Source of the DNA: UBA2357 sp041916775 | GTDB lineage: Bacteria > Pseudomonadota > Gammaproteobacteria > Burkholderiales > Rhodocyclaceae | NCBI GenBank assembly: GCA_041916775.1 | Contig: JAYRYZ010000024.1 | Location: 10,718-74,717 of the forward strand | Direction of reading: 5' to 3' | DNA length: 64,000 nucleotides | Shown: piece after piece, positions 44,801-53,670 of the stretch | How positions within the stretch are numbered: position 1 is the stretch's first letter | Layout of the letters: every line of letters starts with the position of its first letter | The notes under the pieces: generated by a model | The model's input: the letters and a program-made list of their open reading frames with translations, nothing else | Told to the model about the DNA's origin: nothing | The model's database searches: none | Program-made: the position numbers and the translations under genes

Positions 44801-45628
44801 ATGACCCTCACCGCAGCTTCCTCGCCCCGCAAGTTACTGCAGCGTTTCGCGCTCGCGACCTCGATGCTGCTCATGGCTGCGGCCGCATCGGCACAGTCCA
44901 TCGTCGTCGCCTCGACCACCTCCACAGAGCAGTCCGGCCTGTTCGCCCACATCCTGCCCGAGTTCAAGGCCGCGAGCGGGGTGGACGTCAAGGTGGTGGC
45001 GCTCGGCACCGGCCAGGCCCTGGACGTGGGCCGGCGCGGTGATGCCGACGTGGTGTTCGTGCACGATACCGCGGCAGAGGACAAGTTCGTCGCCGAAGGC
45101 TTCGGCGTCGCCCGCCACAAGGTGATGTACAACGACTTCGTGCTCATCGGCCCGGCCGCCGATCCGGCCGGCGTCAAGGGCCAGGACATCGTCGCGGCGC
45201 TGCAGAAGCTCGCCGCTTCCGGGGCCGCCTTCGTCTCGCGCGGCGACAAGAGCGGCACCCACTCGGCCGAGTTGCGCTACTGGAAGGCCGCAGGGCTGGA
45301 GGACAAGGGCGCCGGTTATCGCGAGTGCGGCTGCGGCATGGGGCCGGCGCTGAACATGGCGGCCTCCAGCGGCGCCTACGTGCTGTCAGACCGCGGCACC
45401 TGGCTGAGCTTCAAGAACCGCGCCGACCTGGGCGTGCTGGTCGAGGGCGACACAAGGCTCTTCAACCAGTACGGGGTGATTCTGGTGAATCCGCAGAAGC
45501 ATGCGCACGTGAAGTCCGCGGAAGGCCAGAAGTTCATCGACTGGCTGGTTTCGGACGCAGGTCAGAAATCGATCGCCGCCTATCAGATCGACGGCCAGCA
45601 GTTGTTCTTCCCGAACGCAGGCAAGTAA
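44801..45628 (+). CDS. tupA: tungstate ABC transporter periplasmic-binding protein TupA
   Basis: 275 residues. Signal peptide (about 1-31, ending SAQS), then the TupA hallmark IVVASTTSTEQSGLFAHILP with its TTSTEQSG oxyanion site, DADVVFVHDTAAEDKFV, and FVSRGDKSGTHSAELRYW. The binding-protein length matches. The ATG at 44801 follows GGAG. Unusually, no permease (tupB) or ATPase (tupC) gene follows; the next gene is on the other strand. The partner genes must be elsewhere, or the protein works with another transporter. Confidence 0.9.
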   Translation: MTLTAASSPRKLLQRFALATSMLLMAAAASAQSIVVASTTSTEQSGLFAHILPEFKAASGVDVKVVALGTGQALDVGRRGDADVVFVHDTAAEDKFVAEGFGVARHKVMYNDFVLIGPAADPAGVKGQDIVAALQKLAASGAAFVSRGDKSGTHSAELRYWKAAGLEDKGAGYRECGCGMGPALNMAASSGAYVLSDRGTWLSFKNRADLGVLVEGDTRLFNQYGVILVNPQKHAHVKSAEGQKFIDWLVSDAGQKSIAAYQIDGQQLFFPNAGK

Positions 45629-45685
45629 GCAGCGGAGTCTTTCTCCCAAGGCACCGTGGCGCAGACCTCGCGCACCCGACGCGGC

Positions 45686-46396
45686 TCAGGATGCCTTTCC
45701 TGGCCGCGTCGTCGTCTTGCGGGTCCGCCCTCCTGCCGGTGACGGCGCTGCCTTCGCCGCTGACCTGGTCGGCGTCTTCCTGGCAGCATCGAGCGTTGCG
45801 CCCGCCTGCTCCAGCCACAGCAGCGTGTCGGCATGGCCGATGAAGGCTTCCAGGTAGTCTGGCGAGAGCCTGCGCAGCCGGGTCATTGCCTGCAGCAGCA
45901 GGTGCTGCGAGTTGAGCGGTCCGGCGTTCTCCGGTGCCTGTGTCAACGCCTGCGCGAGCTGGTGTTCGGTGTGCAGGCGCGCCCAGCTGCGGCGGAAGTG
46001 GCGCAGCGCCTTCAGGTCCGGTTGCGGCAACGAGGCATCGCGCGCCGGGGTCGGCTCATCCTCGGCCAACAATGCGAGTAGCGGCGCGAACGGACTCGCC
46101 AATGAAGCTTGCACAAGCGCGCCAGCATCAGACCCCACGCCTTGCGGGGATGCGATCGACTCCAGACGCGCTTCGTGCGCATCCAGCGCACGCGTGAGCC
46201 TGCGCGCCAACGCTGCGCGGCTCCGCACTGGAGCCTGCGCGGCACGGCGCGCAAGCGCCTCGATGAAGTACCAGCCAACCGTATCGCACTGCCCCGCACC
46301 CCGCGCGCGGATGCGCTCCAGCCGCAGCCAAGGATCTCCCGCGGCCACGGTCGGGCAGGCTGCCAGGCCGATAGATCCTGCATTCGGCTCAGGCAT
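45686..46396 (-). CDS. DUF2894 family protein, fourth gene of stator-like operon
   Basis: 236 residues, last gene of the operon, overlapping the OmpA-like gene by eight bases. Residues 20-170 are helical (AGQCDTVGWYFIEALARRA; RHFRRSWARLHTEHQLAQAL; then SQHLLLQAMTRLRRLSPDYL), matching my memory of DUF2894, and the C-terminus is a Lys/Arg/Thr-rich tail (RTRKTTTRPGKAS), suggesting contact with nucleic acid or membranes. No signal peptide, so cytosolic. Start at 46396 (MPEPNAGSIGL). Function unknown. Confidence 0.75.
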   Translation of the reverse strand: MPEPNAGSIGLAACPTVAAGDPWLRLERIRARGAGQCDTVGWYFIEALARRAAQAPVRSRAALARRLTRALDAHEARLESIASPQGVGSDAGALVQASLASPFAPLLALLAEDEPTPARDASLPQPDLKALRHFRRSWARLHTEHQLAQALTQAPENAGPLNSQHLLLQAMTRLRRLSPDYLEAFIGHADTLLWLEQAGATLDAARKTPTRSAAKAAPSPAGGRTRKTTTRPGKAS

Positions 46397-47063
46397 CGGG
46401 CAGCTCAGGCTGCGGCGGCATCGCCGGCACGCCATTGGGCGCCGACTTCGGCACTGGCGCCATCTCCACCCGTCGGTTGCGCGCCTGCCCTTCCGGGTCG
46501 GCATTGGAGGCCACCGGTTGCTCCGCACCGAAAGCCGCAGCGAACACCGACGAGGCTGGCACGCCCTCTTCGATCAGGGCACGGGTCACGGTCAGCGCGC
46601 GCTGCGCGGAGAGCTCCCAGTTGTCGGCGAAGTGGCGGTTGTTCTCGTGGATCGGCTTGTCGTCGGTGAAGCCGCTCACCATCAACAGCTCGTCGTTGGC
46701 AGCGACATAGGCTGTGAGCGGTGCGGCCAGGCTCTTCAGCAGCTGGCGGCCCTCCGGTTGCAGCGCCGCGGAGTTCAGCGCGAACAGCACGCTGCCGCTG
46801 ATGCCGATGCGGCCATCGTGGAGCGTGACCCGGCCCGCCGCGAGTGGCACCGCCAGTGCCTGCTCCAGTGCTTCTCGCCGCGTCTGCTCGGCCTCGCGCC
46901 GCGCCACCTCGGTCTCCAGTGCACTCGCAAGCTCGAGCTGCACCCCGAGAAAGCCTACCAGGATCAGCACGAAAACGCCCAGCAAACCTGCCATCAGGTC
47001 GCCGAAAACACCAAAGACCGGTGCGGACTGCTCGATGCCGACGTCGACCTCGTCCATGCTCAT
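46389..47063 (-). CDS. MotB/OmpA-family stator protein
   Basis: 224 residues. A short cytosolic N-terminus, then a single membrane helix (PVFGVFGDLMAGLLGVFVLI) with an aspartate at the proton-carrying position of MotB, then a coiled segment and a C-terminal OmpA peptidoglycan-binding domain (LFALNSAALQPEGRQLLKSL; GFTDDKPI; ELSAQRALTV; RNRRVEMAPV). This is the B-subunit of a MotAB/ExbBD-like ion-driven complex. ATGA overlap with the DUF802 gene upstream shows co-translation. Confidence 0.88.
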   Translation of the reverse strand: MSMDEVDVGIEQSAPVFGVFGDLMAGLLGVFVLILVGFLGVQLELASALETEVARREAEQTRREALEQALAVPLAAGRVTLHDGRIGISGSVLFALNSAALQPEGRQLLKSLAAPLTAYVAANDELLMVSGFTDDKPIHENNRHFADNWELSAQRALTVTRALIEEGVPASSVFAAAFGAEQPVASNADPEGQARNRRVEMAPVPKSAPNGVPAMPPQPELPDA

Positions 47064-48985
47064 GCTTCGTCGCCAGCCAACTCGAACCCGTCACTCCGTT
47101 TCTGCAGGTCGTCGATGATCTGCTTCTGCGACATCAGGGTCAGGTCGATGAGCTCGCGCGCCTGTGCAACGTAGTACCCAAGCTGCTCGTCGCTGCGCTG
47201 CTGCGCGCGGTCGAGCGCCGACTCGATGCGGACGAGGCCGGCGAGCACCGCCTCGGTAGAATCGGCGAAGTGACGCACCGCCGCGCCGAATGCCTCGCCC
47301 AGACTGGCCACTTCCGCAGCGCCAGCGCCGAGTTCGCCGGCGATCTCGTCCATCTGCGCCGACTTGTGCTCGATACGGTCGACGAAGCGTGTGCCGGCGG
47401 CTTCCAGCGTCGTGGTGGCGGACGCGAGCAGGGCGTCGACCGCCGCGCGCTGGGCGCCGGTATTGCGGTCCAGCGTCTCGAGCAGGGCGGCGATGCGCGC
47501 CAGCAGCGCCTCACGTTCTTGCAGCATGGCCGTGTCGCGCGCGATGCCCGCGCTCACCTCGTCGCGCAGCGCGCCGACCACTTCCGCTGCGGCGCGCGGC
47601 GCCTCGGCCGCGGCTTCGAGCAGACGCGCGATCTCTTCACTGGTGGCGCGGCTTTGCGCCCGGACCTCGGCTGCGACAGCCGCAGTGGTCTCCTCCAGAG
47701 TGCGGCAGAGCTGCGCCTCGCGCGCAGCGGCGTGCCGGCCGAGTTCCAGCCAGTGTTCCCGCAGGCCGGCGGCCAGCGCGTCGAGAGCGCTGCACTGCGC
47801 CGCCAGACGGGCACTGTCCTTGTCCGCCAGCTGCGCGTGCTGCGTCGCGGCGTGCTCGCCAAGGCGCTCCAGCAGGGCGGCCGCGCCGTCCGCGAAGCGC
47901 TGCGCGTGTGCGTCGAGCAGGCCGCCGAGCGCCTCACCCTGCACCATGCTGGCACGCGCCTGGGCCTCCAGCGCCGCCTCCCAACCCGCGCTGATCCGGG
48001 TGATGCCGTCGTCGAAGCGGTTCGCCAAACCGTCCAACTGGCGTTCGACGGTGCCGCTCACCCGCTCGTGCAGCGCCGTGGTCTCTCCGGCAATCTCGGC
48101 CATCGCACGGTTCACCGCCGGCCCTATGGTTTCGCCGGCGATGCGCGCCGCGTCCGCGAGGCTGGTCTGCAGGGACTGCGCCACCGAGTTGGCGAGGCCG
48201 GCGAGGCGTTCGCGCGCCAGGTCGTGGAAGCCGTCCTGCGCGGCGGCAAGCCGCGCGTTCGACTGTTGCTGGTGCTGCGCCATCAGCGCCATCAGCGCCT
48301 CGAGCCTGTCCACCACCGCAGGCAGAGCCTGCGACTGCTGCTGCAGCGCCGAAAGGGTCTCCTGCCGCTGTTGTGCAAGCGAAAAGCCGCGCAGCGTGGT
48401 CGCGAGATGGCCGTCGAGCACCTGCGCCGCCTGCAGGCGCGCGCGCCGACACAGCGCCGAGACCAGCCCTAGCATCGCCGAGGCGGCGACGCCCGCGACC
48501 GAGGTGCCGAAGGCCACACCCAGGCCCTTCACCGGGGCGGCCAGGGTGCTGCGAATGGTCTGCAGGTCGGTGGTGCTCTCGAGCGCGAGCACCGCGCCAT
48601 TGAGCGTCGTCACCATGCCGAGGAAGGTGCCGAGCATGCCCAGCAGCACCAGCAGGCCCACCAGGTAGGGGGTGACCGCCGGCCCGGACAGCCCGCCGCG
48701 CGCACCCTCCACGCGCAGACGCACCGGATTGCGCAGCGCGAACGGTACCTGCGTGAGCCAGTCTTCCAGCTTCGCCGGCGTCTCGTTCAGGCCACGCAGC
48801 GCACGCGCGAAATGCGCGGTGTCACGGTGAAAGCGCAACAGCTCGATGCCACCCGCAAGGTGCACCAGGCCGATCAGCGCCGTCATGGCGAGCGCGAGCG
48901 TGCTGTGGCCCACATAACCTGCTCCGACCCAGCCCACCACGGCCAGGCCGGTCAGATGGAGCGCCACACTCAGTAATGCAGTCAT
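47060..48985 (-). CDS. MotA/ExbB-like channel protein with long DUF802 coiled-coil tail
   Basis: 641 residues. N-terminal membrane part: helices near residues 5-25, 27-48, 115-140 and 160-180, with MLGTFLGMVTTLNG and KGLGVAFGTSVAGVAASAML as MotA/TolQ/ExbB-type pore motifs. From about residue 190 to the end it is a long cytosolic helical rod rich in Ala, Gln, Glu and Arg, with two DUF802-type repeats (ADKDSARLAAQCSALDALAA onward). The rod resembles the tail of ZorA. Forms the A-subunit partner of the OmpA/MotB-like gene downstream. Start at 48985 in an ATGA overlap with the DUF3348 gene. Confidence 0.85.
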   Translation of the reverse strand: MTALLSVALHLTGLAVVGWVGAGYVGHSTLALAMTALIGLVHLAGGIELLRFHRDTAHFARALRGLNETPAKLEDWLTQVPFALRNPVRLRVEGARGGLSGPAVTPYLVGLLVLLGMLGTFLGMVTTLNGAVLALESTTDLQTIRSTLAAPVKGLGVAFGTSVAGVAASAMLGLVSALCRRARLQAAQVLDGHLATTLRGFSLAQQRQETLSALQQQSQALPAVVDRLEALMALMAQHQQQSNARLAAAQDGFHDLARERLAGLANSVAQSLQTSLADAARIAGETIGPAVNRAMAEIAGETTALHERVSGTVERQLDGLANRFDDGITRISAGWEAALEAQARASMVQGEALGGLLDAHAQRFADGAAALLERLGEHAATQHAQLADKDSARLAAQCSALDALAAGLREHWLELGRHAAAREAQLCRTLEETTAAVAAEVRAQSRATSEEIARLLEAAAEAPRAAAEVVGALRDEVSAGIARDTAMLQEREALLARIAALLETLDRNTGAQRAAVDALLASATTTLEAAGTRFVDRIEHKSAQMDEIAGELGAGAAEVASLGEAFGAAVRHFADSTEAVLAGLVRIESALDRAQQRSDEQLGYYVAQARELIDLTLMSQKQIIDDLQKRSDGFELAGDEA

Positions 48986-49755
48986 TGCCAGTCCAGTTCC
49001 TTTTGATTCAATGCCGCGAGCAGCCCCGCCGCGGGTTGCAGCCGCAATGCCAGCTCGGCCAGCAGCACCGCCTGCATGTCGGCACGAAACACCGCCAGCC
49101 AGGCACCGGCCCGCATCCAGCTGGCGGGGTCGTCCGTCATGCCTTTCGCAGCGAGGTCCTCGCAGTGTTGCCGGTAGAGCGACGCGTAGCGCGTGCCCAA
49201 CCACTCCGGCACGCGCGCGAGTAGGTTGCGCTCGCGCGCGCCCAGCGCCGTCTCGAACAATGCGTCCAGCTCCGCGAGGCGCTTGTGGCCGGGCGACTGT
49301 CGCGCCAAGGTCGCACGCAGGGCGCCGCGCAGGGTGGCGATCTGCGCCTGCAAGTCACGCTGGAGGGCGAGGTGATGCCGGTGGAAGGGGCCGTAGTCCG
49401 GCATCGTGTCTTCACTGCCCCGCTCCGGGATGGGTCTGGGCCACTCATGGCGCACCTTGCCGATGCCATCGACGCCGTCCGCCCGGATCGCATCCGCGAG
49501 CGCCACGCGCACCCGGTCGAACTCGCGCCGCGCAAGCACCACCGCCGATCCGCCGGCGCGCACCGGCACATCGGCGTCGAGGTCGGCATTGAGGACCGCA
49601 TAGAGATTGAGCGCATCGCCGATGTCGAGCCACTGCCCGACCCGGTCCGCGAAGGCCTGGCGTGCGGGCGGGACCACCTCGTCCAGGAGTCCGGTTAGGA
49701 TGCGCACCAGATCGGAGCCACCGAGGCGGGTGGCGTTCGCGCCCTGCGTCTTCAT
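48982..49755 (-). CDS. DUF3348 family protein, first gene of stator-like operon
   Basis: 257 residues, helical, cytosolic. Conserved look of GGSDLVRILTGLLDEVVPPA, FADRVGQWLDIGDALNLYAV, and DYGPFHRHHLALQRDLQAQI agrees with DUF3348 as I remember it. It is the first of four overlapping genes (DUF3348, DUF802 channel, OmpA/MotB, DUF2894). Start at 49755 (MKTQGANATRL); the frame is open 27 bases farther. Function unknown, presumably a regulator or assembly factor of the channel. Confidence 0.78.
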   Translation of the reverse strand: MKTQGANATRLGGSDLVRILTGLLDEVVPPARQAFADRVGQWLDIGDALNLYAVLNADLDADVPVRAGGSAVVLARREFDRVRVALADAIRADGVDGIGKVRHEWPRPIPERGSEDTMPDYGPFHRHHLALQRDLQAQIATLRGALRATLARQSPGHKRLAELDALFETALGARERNLLARVPEWLGTRYASLYRQHCEDLAAKGMTDDPASWMRAGAWLAVFRADMQAVLLAELALRLQPAAGLLAALNQKELDWQ

Positions 49756-49858
49756 GTCGAAACGTGCTGCACTGCGGTACAAAAAGCCGCAAGGCTACAC
49801 CAAAGCGGCGCTACGGTCAGCGCATCCCACCCGCGCACATCCGGCCAGCAGGCCGCCG

Positions 49859-51907
49859 TCAAAGCCGGATCTCGGTCGCGGCTTCGCCATACGGGGCGTC
49901 CTCGCGGCGCTCGCGCGGCTCGGGCGGATAGATCACGAGCAGATTGTTGCCGGGCAGGCGTGCGGCCAGGCGTTGCGGCAGCGAGGCGAGCAGCGGCTCC
50001 CAAGCGAGACCACCGGGGCGGACGCCGTAGATCACGACGAGATCGTCACTGCGCGCGGATGCCAACAGCGTGGCGCGCATCGCCGTCCAACGCGGCAGGG
50101 GCTCGAAGCGGAAACCCGCCAACGCGGAACGGCGCTGAAACTGCTTGCGCAGCCCCGTCTCCTGCCGGGCCTCGGCGATCACCACCAGCGTCGCGCCGAG
50201 CTGCGTCACCAGGTTCGCGAGCAGGGTCGAGGCGATCTGGAAGCCCGGCTCGAGGTCGGCGTTCGGTGGCAAGGCCAGCAGGATGCGGCGGTTGGTGTTG
50301 AGTGGCTGCACGAGCCGGCACAGCACCAGCGCGTAATGACGGTCACGCAGCAGATGCTCCAGCATCGAGCCGAAGAAGCGTTCGCGTGGGCTCTCGCGCA
50401 TGCGCCAGCCTACGATCACCGTCGTCGCACGCAACTCGCGGCGCGCGCGAATGATGCCGGACGCGGGGTTGAGGTCGATGCGCGTCACCGGCTGCGCAGG
50501 CACCTCCGCGGCGGCAAGGGCAGCGACATGGCGGTCGAGCATCTCCTCGGCTGCGGCCACCTCGTCGGCCGCATCGGCGCCCTCCTGCACGACGCTGAGC
50601 GTCTGCACCGGCTGCTTGCTGGCGCGATCGTGCAGCAGCACGGCTAGATCAATCAGCGGTGTGGCGGATGCATGGCTCTTGCATGCGACCATGAGACGCT
50701 GCGTATCGTCCTCGAGCTCGGTAGGCGACTGGCTCGTGACCAGCGCGAGCGCACGACCGTGGCGATCGACAACGGTCGGGGCGATGAAGCAGCTGACGAA
50801 GATCATCATGATCGCTCCATTCACCACCGCGTCGTCGAAGAGGCCAATCTCGTAGCCCACGAGCGTGGCGGCGAGGGTCGCGGCCGCCTGGGGCACGGTG
50901 AGGCCGAACACGAGGCGCGCCTGGTCGCGGCTGTAGCCGAGCAGCAGACGTGTGCTCTCCGCAGCGAGCCACTTGGTGGCGACCACGGTCACGCTCATTG
51001 CGATCGCCACCAGCCAGGCGCGCAGGCCGCTCGTGAAGATGCCCGGATCGAGCAGCATGCCGATGGAGAGCAGGAAGAACGGAATGAAGATGGCTTCGCC
51101 GGTGAAGCGGATCCGGTTCATCAGCACCCCCTGATGCGGGATCAGCCGGTTCAGTGCAAGCCCGACCAGGAACGCGCCGACGATGGGCTCGGAGCCCGCC
51201 AACGGCGAGAGGGCAGCACAGCCGAACACGGCCGCCAGCACGAACACGAACTCGGCAACCCCATCCCGCCCCAGGTTGCGGAAGAACCAGCGCGCGAGAA
51301 TGGGCAGGCCGACGAGGATTGCGACGAAGTAGATCGTGAGCCCGAGCGCGAGCTGCGGCCAGAAGTATTCGCCCATCTGCCCACGGCTGGCGCTGGCGAT
51401 CACCACCAGCACCAGCAGGGCCAGGGTGTCGGTAACGATGGTGCCACCCACCGAGGTCGTCACCGCCCGGTCACGGGTGATGCCGAGGCGGCTCGCGATC
51501 GGGTAGGTGAGGAGAGTGTGCGAAGCAAAGGTGCTTGCGAGCAGGATGGTCGCCGGCCAGCCGAAGTCGAGCAGCCGACCGACCGCGATGCCGAATCCCA
51601 TCGGCACCGCGAAGGTCATCAGGCCGAACACCACGCTGTGCGCCCGGTAGCGGCGCAGCACCGACATGTCGATCTCGAGTGCGGCGGTGAACATGATGTA
51701 CAGCAGTCCGACGCTGCCGAACAACACGAAGGACTGATCGCGCGCCAGAACCCCGAGGCCGTTGGGGCCGAGCACCGCGCCGGCGATGAGCAGCCCGGTC
51801 ATCCCGGGCAGGCGCCAGCGCGCCATCACGATCGGGGCGAGCAGGATCAGCGCTGCGACGAGGGCGAATACCAGCACCGGGTCGTTGATCGGCAGTTGAG
51901 TCGGCAT
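49859..51907 (-). CDS. CPA2-family cation/proton antiporter with C-terminal Usp-like domains
   Basis: 682 residues. N-terminal Na+/H+ exchanger domain with 12-13 membrane helices (about 10-390), including FTAALEIDMSVLRRYRAHS and GTIVTDTLALLVLVV. The C-terminal 290 residues are cytosolic and look like two tandem universal-stress-protein-like domains (LMVACKSHASATPLIDLA; RILLALPPNADLEPGF) rather than the usual RCK/TrkA_N domain of Kef systems. Regulation is therefore probably by adenine nucleotide or other Usp ligands. Start at 51907 (MPTQLPINDPVLVFALVAAL). Monocistronic; its upstream region is AT-rich near 52010-52045. Confidence 0.85.
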   Translation of the reverse strand: MPTQLPINDPVLVFALVAALILLAPIVMARWRLPGMTGLLIAGAVLGPNGLGVLARDQSFVLFGSVGLLYIMFTAALEIDMSVLRRYRAHSVVFGLMTFAVPMGFGIAVGRLLDFGWPATILLASTFASHTLLTYPIASRLGITRDRAVTTSVGGTIVTDTLALLVLVVIASASRGQMGEYFWPQLALGLTIYFVAILVGLPILARWFFRNLGRDGVAEFVFVLAAVFGCAALSPLAGSEPIVGAFLVGLALNRLIPHQGVLMNRIRFTGEAIFIPFFLLSIGMLLDPGIFTSGLRAWLVAIAMSVTVVATKWLAAESTRLLLGYSRDQARLVFGLTVPQAAATLAATLVGYEIGLFDDAVVNGAIMMIFVSCFIAPTVVDRHGRALALVTSQSPTELEDDTQRLMVACKSHASATPLIDLAVLLHDRASKQPVQTLSVVQEGADAADEVAAAEEMLDRHVAALAAAEVPAQPVTRIDLNPASGIIRARRELRATTVIVGWRMRESPRERFFGSMLEHLLRDRHYALVLCRLVQPLNTNRRILLALPPNADLEPGFQIASTLLANLVTQLGATLVVIAEARQETGLRKQFQRRSALAGFRFEPLPRWTAMRATLLASARSDDLVVIYGVRPGGLAWEPLLASLPQRLAARLPGNNLLVIYPPEPRERREDAPYGEAATEIRL

Positions 51908-52137
51908 TGATGCAACGCAGCACAAGGTGAATGGGCGCCAGAATAACCGATCCGGCTGTTGGGACAATCGTCCGCATCGGCCATTCCGGACGGTTGTCGC
52001 CTGCGCGGCCATAGTGTAAAAGCATATTTTTGATATTTTTGCCTGAAGATGTGACAGCTTCACTCACTCGATCCCGAATACGCAGTTAAACTGCAGCCAC
52101 CGTCGATCCTCACAGCGCGTGCAACGCGAACAAACCC

Positions 52138-52785
52138 ATGATTCAAAGCCATATCGTCCCGGTCACTCCGTTCGAACAGAATGCCAGCCTGATCTGGTGC
52201 GTGGCCACACGCCGGGCTGCGGTGGTCGACCCGGGCGGCGACCTGGATCGCATCCTGGCAGCGATCGAGCAACTGAAGCTGGATGTCGAGCGCATCCTCA
52301 TCACCCATGGACATATCGACCACGCGGGCGGCACGGCGGCGCTCGCGCGCAGCCTCGGCGTACCGGTGGAAGGGCCGCACGAGGGCGACCGCTTCTGGAT
52401 CGAGGGCATGCCTCAGCAGAGCCGGATGTTCGGCCTGCCCGACGGCGAGTCCTTCGAGCCCGACCGCTGGCTCAAGGATGGTGACGTCGTCAGCGTCGGC
52501 GAAGCGCGCCTCGACGTGATCCACACCCCGGGACACACGCCCGGACATGTGGTCTTTCATCAGCCGGAGGCCGGACTCGCGCTGGTCGGGGACGTACTGT
52601 TCGCGGGATCGATAGGCCGCACCGACTTCCCGCGGGGTGACCACCCGACGCTGGTGCGGTCGATCCGGGACAAGCTTTTCCCCCTGGGTGACGCGGTACG
52701 CTTCATCCCGGGGCACGGACCAATGTCCACCTTCGGTGACGAGCGCATGACCAACCCTTATGTGGGCGACGCTGCGGTGCGCTGA
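52138..52785 (+). CDS. gloC: metallo-beta-lactamase-fold hydrolase, GloC-type glyoxalase II
   Basis: 215 residues, the same length as E. coli YcbL/GloC. Zn ligands are in THGHIDHAGG, HTPGHTPGHVVF and LVGDVLFAGSIGR, and GHGP near the C-terminus. Splits S-lactoylglutathione or related thioesters to protect from methylglyoxal. Complete and ordinary; ATG at 52138 directly begins the first beta-strand (MIQSHIVPVTPFEQN). Monocistronic by spacing. Confidence 0.85.
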   Translation: MIQSHIVPVTPFEQNASLIWCVATRRAAVVDPGGDLDRILAAIEQLKLDVERILITHGHIDHAGGTAALARSLGVPVEGPHEGDRFWIEGMPQQSRMFGLPDGESFEPDRWLKDGDVVSVGEARLDVIHTPGHTPGHVVFHQPEAGLALVGDVLFAGSIGRTDFPRGDHPTLVRSIRDKLFPLGDAVRFIPGHGPMSTFGDERMTNPYVGDAAVR

Positions 52786-52878
52786 GCGCATGCGGTCCAC
52801 GGCGGGGCAATCGTCCGTCCCCGCATGCAGCAATGCACGTAAAACAATACTTATAGATTTGCCCAGCAGGAGTCAGCA

Positions 52879-53577
52879 ATGAGAATTTCGGTGCTTGAAG
52901 ATGATCCGGACATGCGCGCACTCATCGTGGAGTGGCTCACGCACGCCGGCTATTCGGTACATGAATTCGGTACCGCGCGCGACTTCATGCGCATCCTCTC
53001 GCGCGAGAGCTTCGACCTGTGCCTGCTCGACGGCAATCTGCCTGATGTGCAGGGGCATGAGGTCCTCCACTGGATGCGCAACGATCGACGCGACGCATCA
53101 CCGGTGATGTTCGTCACCGCGCGCGACACCGAGGAAGACATCGTCTCGGCGCTTCAGGGCGGCGCCGACGACTACGTCGTGAAGCCGGTTCGCCGGGCGG
53201 AGTTGGTGGCGCGCGTCGAAGCCATCCTCAGGCGCACTCAGCCTTCCACCGGTGGCGAGGAGCACGTCGAGGGCCCCTACACCTTCGATCTGCGTCACAA
53301 GCGGGTCATCGTCGATGGGCAGCCGACTGAGCTCACCGACAAGGAGTTCGACCTCGCGCTGTTCCTGTTCCGCAATCTTGGCCGGCTGGTCTCGCGTGGC
53401 CATCTGCTGGAGGCAGTGTGGGGCCGCAACCCAACGGTCGCGACCCGTACCGTGGACACCCACGTCAGCCGGGTGCGCACGAAACTGCAACTCCGCCCCG
53501 AGATGGGCTACCGCCTGACGCCGACCTACAACTACGGCTATCGCCTGGAACGCACCGACGTGCTCGTCACACGCTGA
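52879..53577 (+). CDS. OmpR-family response regulator
   Basis: 232 residues. Receiver domain with EDDPD acidic pair, phospho-acceptor Asp near residue 51 (LCLLDGNLPDVQG) and FVTARD; then an OmpR-type winged helix (TDKEFDLALFLFRNLGRLVS; TRTVDTHVSRVRTKL). The ATG at 52879 follows an AGGAG ribosome site. Followed by a FecR/LysM protein and a CHASE2 histidine kinase in the same direction, the likely cognate sensor. Target genes unknown. Confidence 0.93.
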   Translation: MRISVLEDDPDMRALIVEWLTHAGYSVHEFGTARDFMRILSRESFDLCLLDGNLPDVQGHEVLHWMRNDRRDASPVMFVTARDTEEDIVSALQGGADDYVVKPVRRAELVARVEAILRRTQPSTGGEEHVEGPYTFDLRHKRVIVDGQPTELTDKEFDLALFLFRNLGRLVSRGHLLEAVWGRNPTVATRTVDTHVSRVRTKLQLRPEMGYRLTPTYNYGYRLERTDVLVTR

Positions 53578-53670
53578 ACCCCGTCGCCGGGTGGCGAGCG
53601 CATCGGGCACGTGATTCACGGCCCATGTAGAATGCATGACTGCAGCCATAGTCGCTCGAGGTACGACCGG

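Noticed and set aside
45686..49755. Calling the DUF operon a bona fide Zorya defence system
   Set aside because: Only ZorA/ZorB-like parts are present; the defining effector genes are missing, so it is reported only as stator-like.
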